A stretch of 64,000 nt of DNA from Clostridia bacterium (GTDB lineage: Bacteria > Bacillota > Clostridia > Christensenellales > Aristaeellaceae): the NCBI GenBank assembly GCA_017396845.1, contig JAFQKQ010000055.1, forward strand, positions 1 through 64,000. Direction: 5' to 3'. This document shows, one piece after another, positions 52,401 through 58,974 of the stretch. Numbering within the stretch: position 1 is the first letter of the stretch; each line of letters begins with the position of its first letter. The notes beneath the pieces are model-generated. The model did not search any database. It saw only the letters and a list, made by a program, of their open reading frames with translations, and was not told where the DNA came from. The translations under genes were made by a program, and so were the position numbers.

Positions 52401-53285
52401 CTTCCCGAGATCACGGATGTCGCCGAGCTTGTGTATGTGCGCGTCATTGCAAACGAATCGCCCGTATTCTCGCTCCCGAGCTATGATTCGGATATCCTCA
52501 TGAATGTCAGGCAGAATGAGGTATATATCCTTACCGGACACGGCGGCGAATGGCTGAGACTCTATAACGAAGCAGCCGGCGCAACCGCTTACGGCATTGC
52601 GGCAGACTACGAAGTCTTCGTTCCCGAAGCGGAAGCAACGCCTACGCCCACGCCCGTTCCCACGCCCACCCCGCAGCCCTTTGTCAAACCCGGCGAGGAG
52701 CTTTGGGTGTCTGCAAACGAAGAAATTGTTATCGTATACGAAACGCCCGATGAAATGGGCATGGTTGTCGGAACCATCCCCTTCGGCGGTATTGCAAATG
52801 TGGTCGAATTCAACGATACCTGGGCGCTGATCGAATATGACGGAGTATTCGGCTATACCCTGCGCGCATGCCTCGACGTATACACCGCGCCCGCGGTTAC
52901 GCCCGAGCCCACGCCCGAGCCTACGCCCGAACCCACGCCCGAGCCCACGCCCGAGCCCACGCCCGAACCGCAGGACAATTACGACCCGAATTGGGTACGG
53001 GATACGAATAAAACCTCCGTATTCAATATGCAGCTCGTATCCCTCGGCTGGCTGGATCCGACGCTTGCGAACCCGTCCGGCGCGTTGGACGACGCATCTT
53101 ACGCCGCCATTGCCGCCTTCCAGGCGTGGTACAACGAATTCGTCGCACCTTCTACCGGCACCTACCTGATCCCCGTTCAGAACGCGGATGGCACCTTCAT
53201 CGGTGCAAACGGCCAGTATAACGAGATCGACAAAAACACCTATATCGCGATCACCGAAGCGATGTATGTAAACCCCAACCTGTAA
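49446..53285 (+). CDS. Large membrane protein: zinc ribbon, kinase N-lobe remnant, SH3 and peptidoglycan-binding modules
   Basis: A 1279-residue protein. Cys 8, 11, 21 and 24 form a zinc-ribbon. Residues 35-130 resemble the start of Clostridial Ser/Thr kinases (LPPGTIIADRFLIGRARGQ, then REYFPREIAQRMSDGSVSP). The VAIK lysine and the whole catalytic lobe are missing, so it cannot be an active kinase. One membrane helix (about 165-189) puts the rest outside: four peptidoglycan-binding type modules (near 310, 395, 580 and 1195) and six SH3-type modules, joined by Pro/Thr linkers. It probably binds the cell wall as a sensor or structural protein. It starts 3 bases after tmk. Confidence 0.85.
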   Translation: MEDYTKLCMNCFRELDGKNVCPHCGYEQDTPQPPDFLPPGTIIADRFLIGRARGQDDSGIVYNVLDMNKNLRRRMREYFPREIAQRMSDGSVSPLPGNTPAFESELEEMRLNATNDDAEKKYIFVKMNGTGYFIERKQKSAPARTERRAQRDDDDNEERSLASRLPIMLAALCGVIIAIVIAAIIMIRACAPDVDITSSPTTPALLDPTYNPVVSASPTPYVTNGQIGEITDTYIDWMAQQGGQSMPGADNYATPTPVYTPTPTPYNFWDQLEQDIENTWGESVNTATATPTPSPTRKVINTRSSYEDICALQWQLIELKWLNAEYPSGRYDDATKQAVKDFQKSMNDRFRAGLTVDGICGPATFKYLDNYAISTNPSPAATEKPEGSAIDSTSSAVRIREMQLKLIALGWLEGDASGVYDDKTTSAVMAFQNYVNAALGTQILEVTGIADLNTQTMMNYSRFQKPVVTATPTALATATPAPIVDPDDQTDLLEILPEPILVTISVDQAYVYERASQNSQAKGIVYKGSNFRMIARNEAWVMLVDENGETAYAYAACVTQSFAGGEEEPNEDAGSITPSSPKESITQLQTQLALLGWLKEDQVDGIYGQITTDAVSAFQAHVNQVEGYEALKVTGEADASTLDYLLEDKYTNPALTPTSTPEAEPTQTPVPTDTPAPTETPAPEVTEPAAEQDPFAAVEPALSCTVAVDSLDVYTQPVADASTFIASVPKGFPLTLIAKNSLWGLVRNEAGNEGYVLLTGIEEAVIAPDPTETPEPMVTPEPTPTALPFTSALEGDLLEITSDTANVYQNPYIDSVIIAYVNKGARITLLAYNDEWFQASNGSAIAYIRRADAQIVTAPVVTETPAPTLPTLEEVVGNMYVRVCVPETAVYELPSTDSKRLAVIYQGETYRLTAMGGEWIQLLNENNGASGYAIASAFELVQEESETPVPEITTAPEITPEPIETPEPAVTETPEPVVTETPAPALPEITDVAELVYVRVIANESPVFSLPSYDSDILMNVRQNEVYILTGHGGEWLRLYNEAAGATAYGIAADYEVFVPEAEATPTPTPVPTPTPQPFVKPGEELWVSANEEIVIVYETPDEMGMVVGTIPFGGIANVVEFNDTWALIEYDGVFGYTLRACLDVYTAPAVTPEPTPEPTPEPTPEPTPEPTPEPQDNYDPNWVRDTNKTSVFNMQLVSLGWLDPTLANPSGALDDASYAAIAAFQAWYNEFVAPSTGTYLIPVQNADGTFIGANGQYNEIDKNTYIAITEAMYVNPNL

Positions 53286-53301
53286 CTCTTCCCCGCATGT
53301 T

Positions 53302-53332
53302 CGCCCCGAGCCGATTGGTTCGGGGCGCTTTT
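53302..53332 (+). terminator. Rho-independent terminator after the large SH3 membrane-protein gene
   Basis: Stem CGCCCCGA (53302-53309) with TCGGGGCG (53320-53327), extended inwards by GCC/GGT, followed by CTTTTT. Confidence 0.88.
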
Positions 53333-53363
53333 TCTGCAGCCCAAAGAAATTTCACCGTTTTTC

Positions 53364-53392
53364 TTGCAATTTGTCGTTTCATACTATATAAT
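53364..53392 (+). promoter_or_regulatory. Sigma-A promoter of the HelD-like gene
   Basis: -35 TTGCAA (53364-53369), 17-base spacer, -10 TATAAT (53387-53392). The start codon is 34 bases downstream with AAAGGAGGTG between. Confidence 0.82.
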
Positions 53393-53425
53393 GCTTATCC
53401 AAGCCATTCAAAAGGAGGTGTGCTC

Positions 53426-55651
53426 ATGGCGGCATACGATCATCCCGCATATGCGGAAGAGAACAGGCATCTTACCGAAACCATCGGCGTAATCAAAGGG
53501 GAACAGGCGCTTGCGCAGGATGAACTTTACCAATCGGAACGGGAACTGAAGCACGCGCGCGCATTCGACCCCGACAAGCTGCCCATTCGCGAAATGCTCT
53601 ACTTCAGAGCCGTTCAGAATGTGAAAAACCTTTCCCTCTCCGAAAAGAAGCCGTACTTTACGCGCATTCAATTCCGGGAGGACGGCAAGCGCGAAGAAAC
53701 CTACTACATCGGAAAATACGGCGTAACCGAATCCCGCTCCCTTTCCTCCGTAGTAATCGACTGGCGCGCGCCGCTTGCCAATCTGTACTATTCCGGACAA
53801 TTGGGACGCGTGGACTATACCGCGCCCGACGGGAGAGTCGAAGGCGAAATGACGCTCAAGCGGCAGCTGGAGATCACGGACGGCGAACTCACCTCCATAT
53901 TCGATACCGATATCGTATCTCAGGACGCCTACCTTCAAAATGCGCTGAACGCCATGTCGGGCAACCGGCTGAAGGAAATCGTTACCACCATACAGGCGGA
54001 GCAGAACTTTGTCATCCGCCACCCCCTGAAAACCTCCCTGATCGTTCAGGGCGTAGCCGGTTCCGGAAAAACGACCATCGCCCTTCACAGAATCGCTTAC
54101 CTCCTGTACGCTTTTCAGAATCAGCTGAAGAGCGAGAACATGCTGATATTGGCTCCGAACCCGCTGTTCCTGAATTACATCGCGGGCGTTTTGCCGGATC
54201 TGGGCGTTGACAGGGTCATGCAGACCACCTTCACACAATTGCTCCGCGACTACCTCACTTTCCCCATCGGTAAAATCGACACTTCCGACCGCACCGAGCG
54301 CGTGCTTTCCGAAAGCGCCTCGGAAAGAAACCGAATCACAAAGATCGCGCGAACAAAGGGCTCCATTAAACTTTTGCAGCTGATCGACCGGTTTCTGGAT
54401 ACCTACGAACGGGATTTTGCACCCGAGGACGGCCTGTCTTTCGGCCCCGCCGAGGTGTATTCGAAGGAAGAGATGGATAAATTCCTGCTCGTCGATGAAA
54501 AGCCGTTTCCGATGGCAAGGCGCGTAGAAGAGTTTAAAAAGCAGCTTCAAAAGCGCACAAACGATGCCGCCAGGCGCATTAATACTTTTCTTCTCAAAGA
54601 AAGCGACCGCCGCGCTGCGGCCATCCGGGCGCAGGAAAAGGATCCGGACGTTTTGAAGGAGCGGCTGAACCGCCTGTATGAATCGCGCGACAGATCGATG
54701 AAGCAGACGACGGAGCAGATAAAGCCGTTTGTAAAGCAGGCGATTTCTTCGCTTCCTACGCTGAACGTAAAGGAGCTGTATCCGCTTTTCTGGAAATTCG
54801 CGCTGAAAAACACCCTTGATTGCGACATTAAAATGACCGCAGATCACACGCTATCACTTATCTTCTCCGGAAAGCCTCTGGAAAATGAGGATCTTGCGCC
54901 CCTTGCTTATATCGCAATGCGCGTACAGGAGCTGAAAAAGTTTGAAATCCGCCATATCGTCATCGACGAGGCACAGGATTTCAGCCCCTTCGAATTCTGC
55001 CTATTAAGAAAAATGATGCCTGCGGCCACGTTTACCGTGGTCGGCGACCTTATGCAGGGCATACACGGCTGGCGCGGGCTTTCGGACTGGGATGAAATTG
55101 TGAAGACGGAGACGGGGCTTAAAAACGCAGCCACGCACCAATTGGTCACGAGCTATCGAAACACGGTGGAAGTAATGGAAACCGCACTTCGAATTGCGAA
55201 AAAGCGGCCGACCAAGGGACAAACGGATGTAAAGCCGGTGGTAAGACACGGCGCGCAAACGGAATTTATCCGCCTTGACAAAAAGGATAACGGCGCAAAA
55301 CGGATTTTCGAAGCCGTATCCGATTACCTGAAGCTCGGCATGCACTCCATCTGCGTAATTTCCCGAACGGAATCGGAGGCAAAACACCTTTCGGAAAAGC
55401 TTTCTGTATATCTTACCGCCGTAAAACTTTTAAGCGTAAATGATCAGGAATACGGCGCGGGCGTTTACGTCGCCCCTGCGTGCTCCGTAAAAGGTCTGGA
55501 ATTTGACGGCGTGATTATCGAAGACGCGTCGGACGAAAAATACCCCGACGACGATCTGAACGCAAGGCTGTTGTATGTATGCCTCACGCGTCCGCTGCAC
55601 AGGCTCATGGTTTTCTTTAAAAGCCGTCTCACGCCCCTTCTTGAGGATTAA
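53426..55651 (+). CDS. helD: HelD-like RNA polymerase-associated helicase (UvrD/Rep superfamily)
   Basis: A 741-residue superfamily 1 protein. The N-terminal coiled-coil (about 5-60) and the segment SSVVIDWRAPLANLYYSG are typical of HelD, which recycles stalled RNA polymerase. Walker A is VQGVAGSGKTTIALHRIAYL (about 210), motif II is IVIDEAQDFSPFEF, and the C-terminal LLYVCLTRPLHRLMVFF is motif VI. The start at 53426 has a near-perfect AAAGGAGGTG site; the frame is open further upstream but crosses the terminator and promoter. Confidence 0.9.
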   Translation: MAAYDHPAYAEENRHLTETIGVIKGEQALAQDELYQSERELKHARAFDPDKLPIREMLYFRAVQNVKNLSLSEKKPYFTRIQFREDGKREETYYIGKYGVTESRSLSSVVIDWRAPLANLYYSGQLGRVDYTAPDGRVEGEMTLKRQLEITDGELTSIFDTDIVSQDAYLQNALNAMSGNRLKEIVTTIQAEQNFVIRHPLKTSLIVQGVAGSGKTTIALHRIAYLLYAFQNQLKSENMLILAPNPLFLNYIAGVLPDLGVDRVMQTTFTQLLRDYLTFPIGKIDTSDRTERVLSESASERNRITKIARTKGSIKLLQLIDRFLDTYERDFAPEDGLSFGPAEVYSKEEMDKFLLVDEKPFPMARRVEEFKKQLQKRTNDAARRINTFLLKESDRRAAAIRAQEKDPDVLKERLNRLYESRDRSMKQTTEQIKPFVKQAISSLPTLNVKELYPLFWKFALKNTLDCDIKMTADHTLSLIFSGKPLENEDLAPLAYIAMRVQELKKFEIRHIVIDEAQDFSPFEFCLLRKMMPAATFTVVGDLMQGIHGWRGLSDWDEIVKTETGLKNAATHQLVTSYRNTVEVMETALRIAKKRPTKGQTDVKPVVRHGAQTEFIRLDKKDNGAKRIFEAVSDYLKLGMHSICVISRTESEAKHLSEKLSVYLTAVKLLSVNDQEYGAGVYVAPACSVKGLEFDGVIIEDASDEKYPDDDLNARLLYVCLTRPLHRLMVFFKSRLTPLLED

Positions 55652-55661
55652 TATTTCACTC

Positions 55662-55690
55662 TTTCCACACGCAGTAAAATATGCTATAAT
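55662..55690 (+). promoter_or_regulatory. Sigma-A promoter of the XpaC-family gene
   Basis: -10 TATAAT (55685-55690) with an extended TGC before it, and a weak -35 TTTCCA (55662-55667) at 17 bases. The extended -10 probably compensates. Confidence 0.7.
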
Positions 55691-55722
55691 AATTTCAGGA
55701 ATCCAATCAGGAGGCGACTGAG

Positions 55723-56697
55723 TTGAACAACAATCCCACAAAACAGAAAAAGAAGAACGATGTCGGCGAATGGATCCCGATTGCAATTATGCTGATGATT
55801 CCATGGCTTCGCATCGTCGGAGTCATTCTGCTGATCAGTAAAGCCGGAAGACTTTTAAATCTCAGCAGAAGGCAGCACGTACTGATCTATCTCGCCGCAG
55901 CCCTCATACTCTTTGGCGGCGTGACCGAAATATTCACAAGCATTGGTAAGGTGATTATTCCCCTGACAGCCGTCGTGCTCGCAATCATCGGCTACGGTGC
56001 ATTTGTGTCCGGCAAAAATGCCCGTCTGGACAATTACGCCGCCTGTATCGGAGACGCAGCAAGCTATCCCATCGATCAGCTGATGAGCGAAATGGGCGTA
56101 ACGATCAAAAAACTGCGCCGCGATATCAACCAGCTCAAAAAGATAAATCCCCTGTTTAAAAGCGCCTATATCGACGAAGGACACCGCCTGCTCGTCATCC
56201 GTCCGGAAGGAAAACCCGCGCCGGAGGAACCCGCAAAAGCCAAAAATGCGCCCCGCGAGGACGACACCGGCTTCAGCGGCAGCAGTGAAGAGGAGCGCGA
56301 ATACCGCGAAATCCTGCTGCAGATCCGTGCGCTGAACACCGCCATCGACGATGAGGACGTTTCCGGAAAAATCGACCGGATTGAAGAGATTACCGCGAAC
56401 ATCTTCCAGCTGATCGCTCAGAATCCCTCTCGTAAAGCGGAAATCCAGGTTTTCATGGAATACTATCTCCCAACAACGCTTAAGCTTCTCAGAAACTACG
56501 CCCGTCTGGAAAACCAGAGCGCCGAGGGCGAAAACATCGCCTCCTCCAAGGCGCGCATTGAGAGCATACTGAATAAGCTCGTAGCGGGCTTTGAAAAGCA
56601 GCTCGACATACTGTTTAAAAGCGACGCCGTGGACATCACAAGCGATATAAAGGTGCTTGAAAAAATGATGGTAATGGACGGGCTTACAGAGAAATAA
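55723..56697 (+). CDS. XpaC-family membrane-associated protein
   Basis: A 324-residue protein starting with TTG (GGAGGCG upstream). Two or three membrane helices (about 17-95) are followed by a charged linker with a KINPLFKSAYIDEGHRLLVI segment. The C-terminal helical domain (about 195-324) contains FMEYYLPTTLKLLRNYARLE and ILNKLVAGFEKQLDILFKSD, typical of the XpaC family. That family is annotated after 5-bromo-4-chloroindolyl phosphate hydrolysis in Bacillus; its real role is unclear. It often neighbours TelA-type proteins, but none is here. Confidence 0.82.
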   Translation: MNNNPTKQKKKNDVGEWIPIAIMLMIPWLRIVGVILLISKAGRLLNLSRRQHVLIYLAAALILFGGVTEIFTSIGKVIIPLTAVVLAIIGYGAFVSGKNARLDNYAACIGDAASYPIDQLMSEMGVTIKKLRRDINQLKKINPLFKSAYIDEGHRLLVIRPEGKPAPEEPAKAKNAPREDDTGFSGSSEEEREYREILLQIRALNTAIDDEDVSGKIDRIEEITANIFQLIAQNPSRKAEIQVFMEYYLPTTLKLLRNYARLENQSAEGENIASSKARIESILNKLVAGFEKQLDILFKSDAVDITSDIKVLEKMMVMDGLTEK

Positions 56698-56706
56698 GCA
56701 ATCAAA

Positions 56707-56745
56707 AAACCGCACTGTTTCAGCGCTTTGAAACAGTGCGGTTTT
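56707..56745. terminator. Bidirectional terminator between the XpaC and htpG genes
   Basis: Stem AAACCGCACTGTTTCA pairs with TGAAACAGTGCGGTTT across a short loop. A-runs and T-runs flank it, so it can serve both converging genes. Confidence 0.9.
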
Positions 56746-56771
56746 GCCGTATGAAAATTTCTATAAAATCT

Positions 56772-58640
56772 TTATTCTTCTTCGCTGACTGCCAGAGAGA
56801 GAATCTTGGTCGAACGCTTGAAGAAAGCCACCATGCGCTCTGCAAGAAGCGGCTGACGCGCCATTTCGGCAAGATCGATAATCTGTTCGATTACCATATT
56901 GCGCATATCGGCGCTGTTTTCCTCTTTTTTGAGGTATCTGACCAGCGGATGCTTGTCGTTCAGCGTAAGCGTGCGCTTTTCGGGGATGCTCATCCCCCCG
57001 CCCCACTGGCGGCTCATCTCCTGGAAGCGGCGGTTCTGCTCGTCCACCGTAATCATCGCGGGCATTTCGTCGCTCTTAAGGGCGACCATTTTCACTTCCA
57101 GCTCCTGATCATCCGCCGCGTTTCTGAATTCGTCCGTCAGGCGCTTAAGAAGCTCTTCGTCCTTGTCGCCCTCCTTCTCCGTAAGCTCTTCGATTCCCGC
57201 GTCCACACGGCGGAAGGACAGCTTCTCATCCTTTCCGGAATACTCCAAAAAGCTCATGAAGTTGTTGTCGATCAACGTTTCCATAACGGCGACGTCCTTA
57301 TCCTGGTTCGTGATCATTTCGATCATCTGCGCCTGGCGCATTTCGTCGCTGGTGTAGTAGACTACCGTCTTGTCGTCAGAAGATGCGTTTTGGTCCTTGT
57401 ATTCCTTTATGGTCAGATATTCGCCCTTTGTGGTTTTGAATATGATGGCGTTTTTCACGCGGTCATAGAACTTTTCGTCGCGGATGCAGCCGTATTTGAC
57501 GAAGGGATGAATATCCTTCCAGTAATTCTGATAATCCGCCCGCTTGGTATTGAACTCGCTTACCAGTCTGTCGGCAACCTTGCGGGTGATGTAGTCGCTC
57601 ATCTTCTTTACGTAGCCGTCGTTCTGAAGGAAGGAACGGGATACGTTCAGAGGAAGATCCGGACAGTCGATTACGCCCTTTAAGAGCATCAGGAACTCGG
57701 GGATAACCTCTTTAATGTTGTCGGCGACAAATACCTGATTATTATAGAGCTTGATTACGCCTTCGCTGGTGGAGAATTCGTTCTTGATTTTCGGGAAATA
57801 GAGTATGCCCTTTAAATTGAAGGGGAACTCGGCGTTCAGGTGAATCCAGAACAGCGGCTCGTCGTAATCGCGGAACACCTTGCGGTAGAATTCCTTGTAT
57901 TCATCCTCCGTGCAGTCGGCGGGCTTTTTCATCCAAAGGGGATTGACGTCGTTTACAAGGTGATACTCGATCTCCTTGTCTTCTTCATTTTCGTCCTTTT
58001 TCTCGTCGGGCTTTTTGATTTCGCTTACGAAAATCTCAACCGGCATGAACGCGCAGTACTTTTCAAGCGTTTCGCGAACTGTCCAGATTTTAAGGTTATC
58101 CTTATCTTCATCATTCAGATACAGTATTACGCTCGTACCTTCGCTCGCGCGGTCGGAGGGCTCGATTTCGTATTCCATGCCGTCTTCGCTGACCCAGCGA
58201 ACCGCTTCGGCGTCCTTCAGGCAGCTCTTCGTATCGATGATTACCTTTTTGGATACCATAAACGCGCTGTAGAAGCCCAGACCGAAATGGCCGATAATGC
58301 CGCCCTTTTCGCCTTCTTCAGGCTTGTACTGCTTTAAAAACTCCTCCGCGCCGGAAAACGCCACCTGGCAGATGTACTTTTTGATTTCATCCGCCGTCAT
58401 GCCGATGCCGTTGTCGGTGATGGTGAGCGTGCCTTCTTCTTCATTGATAATCACGTCTACGCGGTAGTTTTCCCTTAATTCCGTTTCGCCTCTCTGGGAA
58501 AGCAGCTTATGCTTCTGAATCGCGTCGCAGCCGTTTGATACCAATTCTCTTAAAAATATATCCTTGTCAGAATACAGCCATTTTTTAATGACCGGCATGA
58601 TATTTTGCGCATGTATTGAAATATTTCCCTTTTCCGCCAT
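56772..58640 (-). CDS. htpG: Hsp90-family chaperone HtpG
   Basis: A 622-residue Hsp90. The N-terminal ATPase domain shows LRELVSNGCDAIQKHK, DNGIGMTADEIKKYIC and GHFGLGFYSAFMV. The middle domain has the catalytic-arginine-type region LNVSRSFLQNDGYVKK. Length is normal. The start at 58640 has GGGAGG upstream. A promoter (-35 TTGACA 58702-58697, -10 TAAAAT 58679-58674) and an upstream CIRCE operator indicate heat-shock control by HrcA. Confidence 0.96.
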   Translation of the reverse strand: MAEKGNISIHAQNIMPVIKKWLYSDKDIFLRELVSNGCDAIQKHKLLSQRGETELRENYRVDVIINEEEGTLTITDNGIGMTADEIKKYICQVAFSGAEEFLKQYKPEEGEKGGIIGHFGLGFYSAFMVSKKVIIDTKSCLKDAEAVRWVSEDGMEYEIEPSDRASEGTSVILYLNDEDKDNLKIWTVRETLEKYCAFMPVEIFVSEIKKPDEKKDENEEDKEIEYHLVNDVNPLWMKKPADCTEDEYKEFYRKVFRDYDEPLFWIHLNAEFPFNLKGILYFPKIKNEFSTSEGVIKLYNNQVFVADNIKEVIPEFLMLLKGVIDCPDLPLNVSRSFLQNDGYVKKMSDYITRKVADRLVSEFNTKRADYQNYWKDIHPFVKYGCIRDEKFYDRVKNAIIFKTTKGEYLTIKEYKDQNASSDDKTVVYYTSDEMRQAQMIEMITNQDKDVAVMETLIDNNFMSFLEYSGKDEKLSFRRVDAGIEELTEKEGDKDEELLKRLTDEFRNAADDQELEVKMVALKSDEMPAMITVDEQNRRFQEMSRQWGGGMSIPEKRTLTLNDKHPLVRYLKKEENSADMRNMVIEQIIDLAEMARQPLLAERMVAFFKRSTKILSLAVSEEE

Positions 58641-58673
58641 GATTTGGTTCCTCCCGGAATTTTTGATACTTTT

Positions 58674-58702
58674 ATTTTATATCCAAAAATCGGCGTTGTC
58701 AA
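58674..58702 (-). promoter_or_regulatory. Sigma-A promoter of htpG
   Basis: Minus strand: -35 TTGACA (58702-58697), 17-base spacer, -10 TAAAAT (58679-58674). The start codon is 33 bases downstream, and CIRCE is 6 bases upstream of the -35. Confidence 0.82.
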
Positions 58703-58708
58703 TCACTT

Positions 58709-58735
58709 TTAGCACTCATCGCGCACGAGTGCTAA
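58709..58735. promoter_or_regulatory. CIRCE operator (HrcA binding site)
   Basis: TTAGCACTC (58709-58717), nine bases, GAGTGCTAA (58727-58735): a perfect CIRCE inverted repeat. It lies just upstream of the htpG -35 box instead of the more usual place between promoter and gene. The divergent XRE gene starts 240 bases away with its own promoter and is probably not controlled by it. Confidence 0.95.
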
Positions 58736-58881
58736 CATTTTACATCTCTATGCATATCAGGACACAATCCGCATCTGTTCCAAAGCGCGCGGGAAGGCAG
58801 AAAATATCATTATTTTCCGCTTCTCCCGATGAAATTCTATTTTTAGTTGCCGGATTTCACATAAATTCTACCTACGGTTGA

Positions 58882-58910
58882 TTGCAACCGGATTTAGATC
58901 GTGCTATACT
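58882..58910 (+). promoter_or_regulatory. Sigma-A promoter of the XRE-family gene
   Basis: -35 TTGCAA (58882-58887), 17-base spacer, -10 TATACT (58905-58910) with extended TGC. Confidence 0.78.
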
Positions 58911-58974
58911 CATACCAGATCATGAGATTAACCACCGTCACACACAACGAGACTGATAATGGAGGATACAGAAT

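Noticed and set aside
53408..54847. A 479-codon minus-strand frame opposite helD
   Set aside because: The sense strand has intact helicase motifs, a promoter and a ribosome binding site.
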